A stretch of 64,000 nt of DNA. It comes from Sulfuricurvum sp. Its GTDB lineage: Bacteria > Campylobacterota > Campylobacteria > Campylobacterales > Sulfurimonadaceae. Where the stretch lies: NCBI GenBank assembly GCA_020721585.1, contig DYMK01000001.1, positions 62,001-126,000 on the forward strand. Reading direction: 5' to 3'. Positions 1 through 9,334 of this stretch are shown here, one piece after another. Position 1 is the stretch's first letter; each line of letters begins with the position of its first letter. Made by a program: the position numbers and the translations under genes. The notes under the pieces are model-generated. The model ran no database searches. It was not told the DNA's origin and saw only the letters and a program-made list of their open reading frames with translations.

Positions 1-32
1 AGAAGATGAAAGTTATAGACCATAATAAACCA

Positions 33-389
33 TTAACCGAAAATGTTACCAAAATAGGTTTTAGCCCACGTAAACAATCCCCAGTCATTGGCTTTGACTT
101 CCTCAGCAGTAAATTGCGTCGTTTTCCCCGTATTAAGGTTCGTATACGATCCACCCTCAATCACTTTAGTCTGAGAATTTCCTACAACCGTTGCATCCCC
201 AACATGGATATTTTCAACACCTTGATTGGTGTTTGTTGGATTGGTATACACTTGTCCGACAAACACACTTGCATGCGCCCCAACCGGTGCTGTTAATGCA
301 CCCAATGCGACTACTGCCGGTGCGACGTATACCACTTTTTTCAAAAAGCCTCTGCGAGCTTCACCTTTTTGATTGTGTGTATTTTTCAT
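33..389 (-). CDS. Small secreted protein with Tat-like signal
   Basis: Unrecognised 118-residue protein. The start at 389 is chosen because a strong ribosome binding site (GGAGGT) lies 6 bases upstream; a longer frame to 440 lacks one. The N-terminus has an RRGFLKK twin-arginine-like motif followed by a hydrophobic stretch and a likely cleavage site after AHA, so export through Tat is inferred. The mature part is short, rich in Asn, Thr and Gly, and has no motif I know. It is the last minus-strand gene after the polysaccharide export genes, but about 200 bases separate it from them, so it probably has its own promoter. Confidence 0.6.
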   Translation of the reverse strand: MKNTHNQKGEARRGFLKKVVYVAPAVVALGALTAPVGAHASVFVGQVYTNPTNTNQGVENIHVGDATVVGNSQTKVIEGGSYTNLNTGKTTQFTAEEVKANDWGLFTWAKTYFGNIFG

Positions 390-595
390 AATTCTACCTC
401 CGCATTGAACCACTCTCGTTGAACGATAAGATAGTTCCATAACTTTAAATTATCTTTTTATCAGAAAGCGATCAAAAAGCGATCCCCAACGTAAAAAAGT
501 AACCTCCACACACTATAAAACATCTTGTAAAAAATGTATCTATAGTTTACACGACTATACCATCAAATCTTTGAAGGAGAGCTAAAAAGGGTGAA
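390..595. promoter_or_regulatory. AT-rich intergenic region with short direct repeat
   Basis: A 206-base gap between the Wzc-like gene and the small secreted protein gene. It holds a TATAGT-like -10 on the minus strand near 515 and a close direct repeat of AAGCGATC around 465-483. No coding frame with a ribosome binding site is visible. A promoter for the downstream small gene is inferred. Confidence 0.3.
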
Positions 596-2899
596 TTACT
601 CAATCACCCACGGGCGAATTTTTTTGAGTTCCAACGCATTAAGGATAATCCCCACATTATGCAATCCATGCTCTTTGACAAAGCGATTGGTACTTTTAAT
701 GAAGTCTTTTTTGGAATACCCCGCTTTAAAGACGATTAAATTCAAATCGGATAAACGCATCAATACCAGCGCATCCGCCACAAGCCCTGCAGGAGGAGAT
801 TCAACAATAATATAGCGATACTCTTGACGTAATTGCTGTAACAATATATTCAATTGATCGGAGATGATTAATTCGTAGGGGTTATTGGTAATGGTTCCTG
901 CCACCACCACATCCATATAGGGCGTAACGTGTCGAACCACTTCATCAAACGTTTTTCCCCCCGAAAGAATATCACTAATTCCCAATTCATTGGAGAGGGC
1001 AAGCTTTCGCTTTACGCGTGACTCCCGCATATTAAGGTCTAAAATAACAACTTTTTTACTGCTTTTACTAATAATTTGTGCCAATTCAAGGGCGGTGGTC
1101 GTACGTCCCTCTTTTTGTACCGACGATGTGATGGTGATCACTTGGGGTTTTTCATCACTAAATTCAAGACGTGTCAACAACACCCGCAACGCATCTTCAT
1201 AGAGTGATTTTCGCTCTGCAAAAAGGGGTAAAATACCATACAACGGAAGCGGGGTATGCCCCTCTACATCATTAATGGTTTGAATGGTATTGGCGATAAA
1301 GTGTCTAACAAACGCTTGCAGAAACCCAATTAACACCCCAACAATCAACCCCATCATCATAATGAGTGTCCGATTGGGTTGCACAGGAGCGCCCCCCACC
1401 AACGCTTCATCGACAATGCGAATCCCTGAAACCGTTGAAGATTCAATAATCGACGTTTCCGCCCGTTTTTGGAGCAGATATTCATAAATTTTTTCATTGA
1501 CATTAAACGTACGATTAAGCTGCGCTAATTCACGCTCCTCTTCGGGGATCGCTTCCAATGACTCTGTGTATTTTTGGAGGATGGAATTTAATGAGAACTC
1601 ACGCTCTTGAATCCCTCGTAAACTGCTCTCAATCGTCCCTTGTAAATCCGCTTTTAACGAGGCCAACTGCTCATTAGCTTTCATAACTGAGGGGTGTTTT
1701 GGGGTATAGTCCACCAATAAAGAGCTACGTAAGGTATTAATATCTTGAATTTTTTGGATTAAATTTGAAATGGATTTACTTGCCGTACTTAAATCCAATC
1801 CTCGGATCTCTTTATTATTTTTAAGATATTGCAACAGGGTTTGAAGCGAACTCTCTTGCATTTTGAGTTCATACAATTGTGTTTCATAGCTACTGATTTC
1901 TTGTTCCATAATGCTGGCTTTGCGACTTTGATTGGTCACTTCATGAGACGATTTATAATCTTTGAGCTTGATCTCTGATTGTTGTAGTTTCGCTTTAATC
2001 TCCTCCAATTGCGCATCAATAAAGCCTAACGTTTTTTCCGCACTGGCACTTTTACTTTTAACACTTTGGCTTTCATAGACTTCAGCCACAATGTTAAGAA
2101 TATCTTGCGCCCGTTCAGGAACATTATCTTGATAACTTAGCGATAAGATAGAACCCTGATCCGCCCCCATAGCAACACCAATAGAAGATTGAATCATCCC
2201 TGCCATAGTATCATTGGGGACAATGGTAAACGTATAATCCCGTGAAGTTAAGGCTCCTTCTTTGGTGATCGTCAATCGAAACAGGGAGTTATTGATTTTT
2301 TTGCCATAGAGGCACAACTCTTGATAATCAGTAGTATTGACCATCGCCTGCGCGCTACGAGAACCAAAAAACGCGGCCAGCTTCATCCCAAACTTGGGAG
2401 AAAGACGTAAAAGAAAATGCTGCTCATCAATGGGGCGAAGTTCAAAACTGTAGCCCAGTAAGGACTCGCTAATCATCTCGGTATGCACTTTAAAAGGGAT
2501 ATTTTTGTACAACTCCGTTGTTTTTAATCCGGAAGGAATGTAATAGCGAGTTCCTAATTGCACGCGTTCAAGAACTTTCTGGGCGATAAAACGGGATTTT
2601 AAGACGGCGATTTCATTGGCAAGGTTACCACTGGGTAACCCAATTGCAGCAGTCAAAAAATCATTTTGCCCACGAGAACTGGGAGAATCTTGGGTTTGGA
2701 GGGTTAATTCTGCTTGATAAATATCGGTTTTGGAATACGCTACAAAAACACTGATCAAAAAAGTGATGAAGACAATCGTTGCCATTGATTTTTTGTATAA
2801 AAAAAGACCAACAACAACCTCTTTAAGATCTATCTCCTCTTCAAACTCATTGCTGCCACCGGTGTGACCTTGTTGGGCATTATTTAAATAAGACGACAT
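596..2899 (-). CDS. Wzc-like polysaccharide co-polymerase, degenerate kinase domain
   Basis: 767-residue inner-membrane protein of the Wzz/Wzc family for polysaccharide chain-length control. It has an N-terminal Wzz domain with a membrane segment near residues 40-60, a long coiled-coil periplasmic part, a second membrane segment near residue 520, and a C-terminal cytoplasmic P-loop domain. That domain looks inactive: the Walker A lysine is arginine (KEGRTTT, R599), the Walker B aspartate is glutamate (IIVESPP, E700), and no tyrosine cluster is present at the C-terminus. Start 2899 (MSSYLNN) is preferred because GGAAAG lies 7 bases upstream; it overlaps the Wza-like gene by 20 bases, so the two are translationally coupled. 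Confidence 0.85.
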   Translation of the reverse strand: MSSYLNNAQQGHTGGSNEFEEEIDLKEVVVGLFLYKKSMATIVFITFLISVFVAYSKTDIYQAELTLQTQDSPSSRGQNDFLTAAIGLPSGNLANEIAVLKSRFIAQKVLERVQLGTRYYIPSGLKTTELYKNIPFKVHTEMISESLLGYSFELRPIDEQHFLLRLSPKFGMKLAAFFGSRSAQAMVNTTDYQELCLYGKKINNSLFRLTITKEGALTSRDYTFTIVPNDTMAGMIQSSIGVAMGADQGSILSLSYQDNVPERAQDILNIVAEVYESQSVKSKSASAEKTLGFIDAQLEEIKAKLQQSEIKLKDYKSSHEVTNQSRKASIMEQEISSYETQLYELKMQESSLQTLLQYLKNNKEIRGLDLSTASKSISNLIQKIQDINTLRSSLLVDYTPKHPSVMKANEQLASLKADLQGTIESSLRGIQEREFSLNSILQKYTESLEAIPEEERELAQLNRTFNVNEKIYEYLLQKRAETSIIESSTVSGIRIVDEALVGGAPVQPNRTLIMMMGLIVGVLIGFLQAFVRHFIANTIQTINDVEGHTPLPLYGILPLFAERKSLYEDALRVLLTRLEFSDEKPQVITITSSVQKEGRTTTALELAQIISKSSKKVVILDLNMRESRVKRKLALSNELGISDILSGGKTFDEVVRHVTPYMDVVVAGTITNNPYELIISDQLNILLQQLRQEYRYIIVESPPAGLVADALVLMRLSDLNLIVFKAGYSKKDFIKSTNRFVKEHGLHNVGIILNALELKKIRPWVIE

Positions 2900-3707
2900 T
2901 GGTAATCTTTCCATTTTTAAGGGAAATAGCACTCAAAAAGGGGGTCATAATGGTATTAATCATGCTGAAAAAAGGAAGTTGCTCATTAAAGGCGACATTA
3001 TACGCTTTCATCGGACGTGGTTGCACATAAATAATATCGTTGGGTTCTAAAATCAAACTGGTCAATCGCATTTGCCCCATATTCGCCAAATTGACCTCTC
3101 TCATTTGAGGATTGCGTAATCCCCCCCGTATCACCCGAACATTGGTACGATCCGCATCAATGGTCAAATCACCCGTTTTTGCTAACGCTTCAAAAAGGGT
3201 CATCGTCCCATTGGTCACCTGCACCACCCCTGGATTTTTGACTTCCCCTAAAACATACAATTTTTGATTGAGAATTTTGACACTGATATAGGGTTGACGT
3301 AAATACTCTTTATACAGCATGGTAAGTTTCTCGGCAGCTTGACTTTCGGTCAATCCTATAACATTAACTAACCCCACCAACGGCAATCGCAACGTTCCAC
3401 TATCAGGGATTAAATACCCCTCAGTTCCATCTTTGGTGAGGGATTGTTGTCCCCCTCGGCTGAGGATTTGGTTGAGTTGTTGATCCCCCTCACCCGAAAT
3501 TTGGTTGACAATATTGATTTCAACCCGATCCCCTTTAACAATCTTCCACTCGAATTTTACCTCTTCGGAGTAATTAAGATCAGAAACCTCGACGGTCTTA
3601 ACAATATCATCACTCCCTCCAAACATTTTGAACGAACCAATACCGCATCCATTGAAAAGAAAAGCTGTGACAATCATAATCACAAATCCATAATACTGCA
3701 TCATCAC
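2880..3707 (-). CDS. Wza-like polysaccharide export lipoprotein
   Basis: 275-residue outer-membrane polysaccharide export protein. The N-terminus is a lipoprotein signal with a lipobox ending at Cys21 (FLFNGC). The poly-export domain follows (VEINIVNQISGE, then SGTLRLPLVGLVNVIGLT) and one or two SLBB beta-grasp repeats (KLYVLGEVKNPGVVQV). It would form the outer-membrane channel partner of the Wzc-like protein encoded next. It is shorter than E. coli Wza (379 aa), so the C-terminal membrane-spanning helix may differ. No glycosyltransferases lie in this part of the window. Confidence 0.85.
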   Translation of the reverse strand: MMMQYYGFVIMIVTAFLFNGCGIGSFKMFGGSDDIVKTVEVSDLNYSEEVKFEWKIVKGDRVEINIVNQISGEGDQQLNQILSRGGQQSLTKDGTEGYLIPDSGTLRLPLVGLVNVIGLTESQAAEKLTMLYKEYLRQPYISVKILNQKLYVLGEVKNPGVVQVTNGTMTLFEALAKTGDLTIDADRTNVRVIRGGLRNPQMREVNLANMGQMRLTSLILEPNDIIYVQPRPMKAYNVAFNEQLPFFSMINTIMTPFLSAISLKNGKITNVVLFK

Positions 3708-3734
3708 CCTTTCCCCTCACACTGGATTTAACAA

Positions 3735-4664
3735 TTAGCTAAACAATGAATTGACACTCTCATTGTGATAGACACGACGGATCACCTCGGCAAACAACGG
3801 GGCGACACTAAGCACTTTAATCTTATCACTTTGCCCCCGTAGTTCAAGGGTATTGGAGATGATTAACTCATCGAGTTCTCCATTATTGATATTTTCAAAG
3901 GCGTTTCCACTCAAAACGCCATGGGTTGCACACGCCATGACCGAAGTCGCTCCCCGTTTTTTAAGCGCAGAAGCTGCTTTGACCATGGTTCCTGCGGTAT
4001 CGACCATATCATCAATCATAATGACATCTTTTCCTGCGACATCCCCAATAATATTCATTACTTCCGACTCGTTGGCTTTTTCACGTCGTTTATCGACAAT
4101 GACCATATCCAAACCTAATTTTTCAGCAAAATAACGCGCACGGGTCACCCCTCCAATATCGGGAGACGCAATAACCGGATTAGCAAGATTTTTAGAGCGA
4201 ATGTACTCTTGGAAGATGATAGAACCGTATAAATTGTCGACAGGGATGTCAAAAAATCCTTGGATTTGCCCTGCGTGAAGATCGATGGTCACGACACGGT
4301 CAATCCCTGCCGTTTCAAACATATCCGCAACCAATTTAGCGGTAATAGGAACCCGTGGGGCAGCTTTGCGATCTTGTCGCGCATACCCAAAATAGGGGAC
4401 AACGGCGGTAATGGAACTGGCTGAAGAGCGACGAAGGGCATCGGTCATAATGAGCAATTCCATCAAGTTATCGTTTGAGGGCGCACCCGTACTTTGGATA
4501 ATAAACACATCCCGCCCCCGAACGCTTTCGGAAATTTGAACATTAATCTCTCCATCACTAAAGCGTTTAATTTCTGCTTTAGAGAGGGGAACATCCAGAG
4601 TTTTACACACTTCTACGGAAAATGCGTGACACGCTGAACCGCTAAAAATTTTATATCCGCGCAT
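3735..4664 (-). CDS. prs: Ribose-phosphate pyrophosphokinase
   Basis: 309 residues, the usual length. It makes PRPP from ribose 5-phosphate and ATP, feeding purine, pyrimidine, histidine, tryptophan and NAD synthesis. Recognisable are the KRFSDGE region, the VPYFGYARQDRK flexible ATP loop, the metal-binding DLHAGQIQGFFDIP segment, and the PRPP-binding loop VIMIDDMVDTAGT. The start at 4664 gives the canonical N-terminus (GYKIFSGSA). A TACAAT -10 box is seen upstream at 4696-4701 on the minus strand. Confidence 0.97.
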   Translation of the reverse strand: MRGYKIFSGSACHAFSVEVCKTLDVPLSKAEIKRFSDGEINVQISESVRGRDVFIIQSTGAPSNDNLMELLIMTDALRRSSASSITAVVPYFGYARQDRKAAPRVPITAKLVADMFETAGIDRVVTIDLHAGQIQGFFDIPVDNLYGSIIFQEYIRSKNLANPVIASPDIGGVTRARYFAEKLGLDMVIVDKRREKANESEVMNIIGDVAGKDVIMIDDMVDTAGTMVKAASALKKRGATSVMACATHGVLSGNAFENINNGELDELIISNTLELRGQSDKIKVLSVAPLFAEVIRRVYHNESVNSLFS

Positions 4665-4695
4665 GGGTCGTCCTAGTACTGTAATAATTGGCGCG

Positions 4696-4701
4696 ATTGT
4701 A
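4696..4701 (-). promoter_or_regulatory. Candidate -10 box for prs
   Basis: TACAAT on the minus strand, 32 bases upstream of the prs start, in the gap after argJ. No convincing -35 hexamer is present, which is common for Campylobacterota housekeeping promoters. Confidence 0.35.
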
Positions 4702-4729
4702 GCGTGCTATCACTTAGTCCTTTCTAATA

Positions 4730-5917
4730 CTAGGTTCGATAGTCTGCGTTGATTTTAACGTATTCATGCCCTAAATCACACCCATACGCAGTAAACTCAC
4801 CCTCCCCTTGACCAATATCACAATGGATTGTAAAAGCACTTTTTTGCATCACTGCGGCGGCGAATGGTTCTAAGCGTTCATCAAATAACAGCTCCCCTTG
4901 CACATAGACACACACCTCATCAAACCAAATACTCAAGGTTGCTTCATCACACACAATCCCACTGGCTCCCACGGTTGAGGCGATACGTCCCCAATTGGGA
5001 TCTTGACCAAAAAGTGCCGTTTTCACCAACAACGAATTGGACAATGCCTTAGCACACACCTCTGCCTCGTGGTGACTTACCGCACCGCTTACATGATAGG
5101 TGACCAATTTCGTCGCCCCCTCACCATCTCGAACCATCTCTTTGGCTAAAAAGAGCATTATTGTTTCTAAAGCGGTTTTAAACGCTTCGTGATGGAAAAC
5201 CCCACTGTGACCGTTTGCCATCATCAACACCGTATCATTGGTCGAGGTGTCCCCATCGACGCTGGCGGCATTAAACGTCGTATGGATGCATTCATCCAAA
5301 AGGATTTGCATCGTTGCACTCTCCACCAACGCATCGGTCGTGATAAAACACAGCATCGTTGCCATTGCGGGGTTAATCATCCCCGCCCCTTTTGCCATTG
5401 CGCCCATACGAAACGAACGCCCATCTTTAAGGATCACTTCAAAAGCAATCCGTTTGGCAAACGTATCGGTGGTCATAATGGCTTCCGATGCCGCCACACC
5501 CTCTCGATGGGTTAGATCAAACGTCATCGCCCCCTCAATGATTTTTGCTTTGGGGAGACGTACCCCAATGACCCCCGTTGAACTCATCACAGGGTGTTGA
5601 ATTTGGGGAAATTTTTCGATCAATGCGCCCAATACCTCATCAATATCTGCAATCCCCGCATTCCCCGTCATGGCATTGGCATTTTTGGCATTAATAAGGA
5701 CAAAATTTCCCTGAAAATCCCCTTTTTGTCGAAAATGACGGATGGGGGCTGCGGTCATCTTATTGGTAGTGAATACCGAAGCGTTCTGACAGACCGTATC
5801 CGAATAGATAAAAGCGAGATCTTTGGCATTCTCTTTTTTGAGTCCAATGGCGATTCCATCAGCATAAAAACCACGTGCGGCGCATACTCCGCCCTCTACA
5901 GCGTTAAGGGTAAACAT
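4730..5917 (-). CDS. argJ: Bifunctional ornithine acetyltransferase / N-acetylglutamate synthase
   Basis: 395 residues. ArgJ transfers the acetyl group from N-acetylornithine to glutamate in the cyclic arginine pathway. The self-cleavage motif is intact (AKGAGMINPAMATMLCF; cleavage between Ala and Thr creates the catalytic threonine), and the C-terminal DPNWGRI is present. The frame is open to 6028, but start 5917 is chosen because GGAG lies 8 bases upstream and the product begins FTLNAVEGGV like other ArgJ proteins. The extra upstream residues show no conservation. Confidence 0.93.
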   Translation of the reverse strand: MFTLNAVEGGVCAARGFYADGIAIGLKKENAKDLAFIYSDTVCQNASVFTTNKMTAAPIRHFRQKGDFQGNFVLINAKNANAMTGNAGIADIDEVLGALIEKFPQIQHPVMSSTGVIGVRLPKAKIIEGAMTFDLTHREGVAASEAIMTTDTFAKRIAFEVILKDGRSFRMGAMAKGAGMINPAMATMLCFITTDALVESATMQILLDECIHTTFNAASVDGDTSTNDTVLMMANGHSGVFHHEAFKTALETIMLFLAKEMVRDGEGATKLVTYHVSGAVSHHEAEVCAKALSNSLLVKTALFGQDPNWGRIASTVGASGIVCDEATLSIWFDEVCVYVQGELLFDERLEPFAAAVMQKSAFTIHCDIGQGEGEFTAYGCDLGHEYVKINADYRT

Positions 5918-6055
5918 ATCCATATCTCCGAAAATAATAAAGTGTCGTATTATAAATCGACTAAGGTTAGAACAAAGGGTTTCAGAGAAAAGAAAAGGGG
6001 AAAGAGACAATCGGGAGAAAACTCCCAAATTGGAAAAGAAGATGTCGACTAAAAG

Positions 6056-6244
6056 TTACGAATCTTTTTTAAGGGTACGAAGCTCAGAAGCAGCAATGCG
6101 AAGTTTTTTGGTAGTACCATCTTCTAAAGTCACACGAACGGTGCGAAGATTAGGGAGAAAACGACGTTTTGTTCTGTTTTTTGCGTGAGAAACATTGTTT
6201 CCACTCATTGGGCCTTTACCACTAATAGCACATTTTCTTGCCAT
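6056..6244 (-). CDS. rpmB: 50S ribosomal protein L28
   Basis: 62 residues, typical L28 length and composition: N-terminal [22 protein letters not shown], then a basic [10 protein letters not shown] stretch. A component of the large ribosomal subunit. It lies upstream of argJ on the same strand with a 138-base gap and is divergent from rpe. Confidence 0.96.
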   Translation of the reverse strand: MARKCAISGKGPMSGNNVSHAKNRTKRRFLPNLRTVRVTLEDGTTKKLRIAASELRTLKKDS

Positions 6245-6370
6245 GTTGGGGCTCCTTGCGTAAATTTTAAGTTGCGAATTCTATCTCAATGAACCCAAAG
6301 TTTACCTTAAGGCGACTCCAAAAACTTTTTGGCTAAAATGGTAAAAATCTTCTTCATAAAGGGAACCGCT

Positions 6371-7012
6371 ATGCTCGTAGCACCCAGTATTCTTTCCGCC
6401 GATTTTGGCAACTTAGCGCACGATGTCCGCGCCATCTGTGATGCAGGGTGTGATTTGGTGCATGTCGATGTCATGGATGGTCATTTTGTCCCCAATATGA
6501 CCCTTGGCCCTGTGGTAGTCAGTGCCATTGCCAAAGCAGCGACCAAACCATTGGACATTCACCTTATGGTTCAAAACAACACCTTTTTTGTCGATCTGTT
6601 TGCCCCGTTTAAACCCGCTTATATCTCTTTTCATATTGAAGAGGAAAAAAATCCCCATCGTCTTATCCAGTATATCCGATCCTTAGGGATCAAACCCGCC
6701 ATCGTCCTCAATCCCCATACCCCCGCTGAAGCGATCGAATACCTTTTGGGGGATTTGGATATGGTGCTGGTAATGAGCGTCAATCCTGGCTTTGGGGGGC
6801 AAAAATTTATCCCAACGGTCGTTGAAAAAATTCAACGACTCAAAGCATTGCGCGATCGGATTAATCCTACGTGTCTTATCGAGATTGATGGAGGGGTAGG
6901 AAGTGCCAATATCCAACTCCTCTCGGATGCAGGAGTTGATATTTGTGTCGCGGGAAGTTACGTTTTTGGTGCGGATGATTATAAAACGGCGATTGATAGC
7001 CTTAAAGTATGA
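6371..7012 (+). CDS. rpe: Ribulose-phosphate 3-epimerase
   Basis: 213-residue TIM-barrel enzyme interconverting ribulose 5-phosphate and xylulose 5-phosphate (pentose phosphate and Calvin-type cycles). Shows LVAPSILSADFGNL, the metal-binding VHVDVMDGHFVPNMT, and the phosphate-binding EIDGGVG. Start 6371 follows an AAGGGA site; the open frame from 6329 has no supporting site. Overlaps trpF by 4 bases, so translational coupling is likely. Confidence 0.95.
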   Translation: MLVAPSILSADFGNLAHDVRAICDAGCDLVHVDVMDGHFVPNMTLGPVVVSAIAKAATKPLDIHLMVQNNTFFVDLFAPFKPAYISFHIEEEKNPHRLIQYIRSLGIKPAIVLNPHTPAEAIEYLLGDLDMVLVMSVNPGFGGQKFIPTVVEKIQRLKALRDRINPTCLIEIDGGVGSANIQLLSDAGVDICVAGSYVFGADDYKTAIDSLKV

Positions 7013-7596
7013 GAGTTAAAATCTGCGGGATCACCAACCTAGAGGATGCCCTTCATGCCATTCGTTCAGGGGCTGATGCCCTTGGGTTTGTTTTTTATCC
7101 CCCCTCACCCCGTTATATCTCCCCTGAGGATGCGCGCACCCTCATTCAACAACTTCCCCCTTTTGTCGAAAAAGTAGCCCTCTTTGTCAACGAAACCGTC
7201 GATACGATTCACGATGTGTGCGTCCTAAGCGGCTGTACGTTGGCACAAATCCATTTTGATACGGATGAGGATTTTTTTGGACATCTTCGTTTTCCCTCTC
7301 TCCGTGTTATTCGTGCCAAAAATCGTGACGATGTTCAACAATACCCCCATGAATACCGTCTGATTGATGCCTATTGCGAACGTTATGGCGGTGCGGGAAA
7401 ACGGCTCAATATCGAATGGTTTGAGGGGATAGATTGCTCTAAAATCATCCTCGCAGGAGGGCTTGACCCTGATAATGTTGCCTCACTGAAAGCGTATGGC
7501 TTTTATGGGATTGATGTCAGCAGTGGCGTTGAACACACTCAGGGTAAAAAAGATCCCCAAAAGGTGTTTGATTTTATCCAAAGAGCCAAAGCATGA
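7009..7596 (+). CDS. trpF: Phosphoribosylanthranilate isomerase
   Basis: 195-residue TIM-barrel enzyme of tryptophan synthesis (Amadori rearrangement of N-phosphoribosylanthranilate). Begins with the family signature VKICGITN containing the catalytic Cys, and ends with GIDVSSGVE, the phosphate-binding part. Overlaps rpe upstream and the exonuclease gene downstream by 4 bases each (ATGA). No other trp genes are in the window. Confidence 0.93.
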   Translation: MRVKICGITNLEDALHAIRSGADALGFVFYPPSPRYISPEDARTLIQQLPPFVEKVALFVNETVDTIHDVCVLSGCTLAQIHFDTDEDFFGHLRFPSLRVIRAKNRDDVQQYPHEYRLIDAYCERYGGAGKRLNIEWFEGIDCSKIILAGGLDPDNVASLKAYGFYGIDVSSGVEHTQGKKDPQKVFDFIQRAKA

Positions 7597-8354
7597 CCCC
7601 CTTTGATCCCAAATTTCTCCATCGTCTCTCCAAAGCCAATGGTGTTCCCAAAAAAGAGTTTGAGGAAAAAATCGGTGATGATCTTGCCCTTGAGATGCTT
7701 AAAGCACAAGGGATGAACCTCATCCTCCACTCCTACGCCTATAAATTTCGCACCGCTCTTACCCCCATTGATGAGACCCTCTTTTGCATTGTCGATGTCG
7801 AGACCAATGGTTCCAAAACCGATCATCACCAAATTATCGAAATTGGTGCGGTTAAATTTCACAAAGGCAAGATAATTGATACCTTTGAAAGCTTGGTCTA
7901 TTGTGACACCATTTCGGATCCTATTGCGGAGATTACGGGCATTCGCGTAGAGCAAACCCTCCTTGCGCCCCCTTTAAGTAAGGTGATGAGTGACTTTCGT
8001 CTCTATTTGGGGGATGCAGTTTTTGTGGGGCATGATGCTAAATTTGACTATAAATTTGTCTCGGCCATGATGGAGAGGGTGGGGTTTGGCAAACTGCTCA
8101 ATCGTCAACTTTGCACCATTGATCTCTCCGAACGCACCTTTGAATCCCAACGGTATGGATTGAAATACCTCAATGAAACTTACGACCTTCACGACGATGC
8201 GACCTACCATCGCGCCCTTAGTGATGCCCTTATCACCACCAAGCTTTTCGCCCAAGTCCTCCCCATGATCCCTAAAACGATTCATACAACCGAAGATCTC
8301 ATCGCTTTTTCCAAAGAGGCTCCACGACTGAAGCGGATAAAAGAGAAAGAATAA
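7593..8354 (+). CDS. DnaQ-family 3'-5' exonuclease
   Basis: 253 residues. The DEDDh nuclease domain shows ExoI (CIVDVETNGS), ExoII (VGHDAKFDYKF) and ExoIII (HRALSDALIT) motifs with all acidic residues and the histidine. About 60 N-terminal residues precede the domain, a layout seen in stand-alone epsilon-like proofreading proteins of Campylobacterota. It could act as the DNA polymerase III proofreading subunit or as a repair exonuclease; the sequence does not decide. Overlaps trpF by 4 bases. Confidence 0.88.
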   Translation: MTPFDPKFLHRLSKANGVPKKEFEEKIGDDLALEMLKAQGMNLILHSYAYKFRTALTPIDETLFCIVDVETNGSKTDHHQIIEIGAVKFHKGKIIDTFESLVYCDTISDPIAEITGIRVEQTLLAPPLSKVMSDFRLYLGDAVFVGHDAKFDYKFVSAMMERVGFGKLLNRQLCTIDLSERTFESQRYGLKYLNETYDLHDDATYHRALSDALITTKLFAQVLPMIPKTIHTTEDLIAFSKEAPRLKRIKEKE

Positions 8355-8411
8355 ACGCCATCTAAGAACACAAAATGCATCTCTTTGGGAAACGTTCTCA
8401 AAGGGTTTAGC

Positions 8412-9236
8412 ATGGATATAGAGACAATCAAAAAAGAGTTACGCAATCACACCACCATCCCCTATTTTGGATTAGGGGTATTTGAGGGGATTATGACCAA
8501 AGAGGGGGAAAATGTTCCTCACGACAGTGATTCGCTCATCTTGGCGATGAATGGGGGGCGGGCGATGGCACCTCGCTTGATGTTTGAATACTCCCGTGCG
8601 GCGATGCACCTCGAACAACGTCGTGGCGTAGAATATATGACCCAATTACTCAACCATATTTACACCAAACCCTACGAACCCACCCCTTTGCACAAAGCCA
8701 TTATCGCAATGTCACCACGCTACCTTATTGATACCAATCGCGACACAAAATTTCAAGAATTGCTCGCCTTTACCCCCCATTGTCTCATTATCGGAAAATC
8801 CCGCATTATGGGTGATTTGAACCGTTATGAAGTGTATGAGTACGATGTGGAGAATCAAAAATATTTTTTGGTCGAGGAAGAGGTGCTTGACACCGCTGCT
8901 AAAATTCTCTTTAAACCCATGGGGTCACCTCTGCCTAATCCCACGTTTGTCATCTCCGATGCCGATTATGTCGATTGGCTCACCGAAGCGATGGCGGGAT
9001 TTGCGGTACCCAAAGTCCTTAAAACCTACCGAAAAGCGAAAAAATACCTCTTTTTAGGGACTTCATTTGGTCACGATACCGATCGTATGGTCGCTAACGA
9101 ACTCACTCTGGATTTGGAGGGTGGGTATGTGATTACCGATCAACCGTTGGGGAAAAAAGAGCAAAAATTTGTCGACAAACACCATCTTGAGGTGATACCG
9201 ATGTCACTTGTAGCGTTTATCAATGCGTTTATTTAA
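8412..9236 (+). CDS. SIR2-like domain protein
   Basis: 274 residues from the start at 8412 (AAAGGG 7 bases upstream). Its pattern resembles the SIR2_2 family of NAD-binding proteins: an N-terminal PYFGLGVF segment, a TNRD motif in the position of the usual TNYD, then GSPLPNPTFVISDADYVDWL like the GS-x-DDPES-VLTE-DY signature, and LFLGTSFGHDTDRM like LFLGYSxxDxDxR. The N-terminal glycine loop is weak, so catalytic NAD hydrolysis is uncertain. It lies between the exonuclease and clpP. Function unknown; some relatives are anti-phage NADases. Confidence 0.55.
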   Translation: MDIETIKKELRNHTTIPYFGLGVFEGIMTKEGENVPHDSDSLILAMNGGRAMAPRLMFEYSRAAMHLEQRRGVEYMTQLLNHIYTKPYEPTPLHKAIIAMSPRYLIDTNRDTKFQELLAFTPHCLIIGKSRIMGDLNRYEVYEYDVENQKYFLVEEEVLDTAAKILFKPMGSPLPNPTFVISDADYVDWLTEAMAGFAVPKVLKTYRKAKKYLFLGTSFGHDTDRMVANELTLDLEGGYVITDQPLGKKEQKFVDKHHLEVIPMSLVAFINAFI

Positions 9237-9292
9237 TGCTCATCCCTTCTCGTGCTTGACACGAGGAACCCTCCCCCATACCAAAAAGCTAG

Positions 9293-9312
9293 ATTCCCGC
9301 TTTTGCGGGAAT
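9293..9312. repeat. 20-bp palindrome, dRS3-like
   Basis: ATTCCCGCTTTTGCGGGAAT, a perfect 8-bp stem with a 4-base loop. It fits the pattern ATTCCC-N8-GGGAAT known as dRS3 in Neisseria. A sister copy is at 13874-13893. It sits between the SIR2-like gene and clpP. Confidence 0.7.
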
Positions 9313-9334
9313 GACAGATACTAAGGAGTTTACG

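Noticed and set aside
5189-5600. Long plus-strand frames opposite argJ
   Set aside because: They are complements of argJ codons with no start signal or domain.
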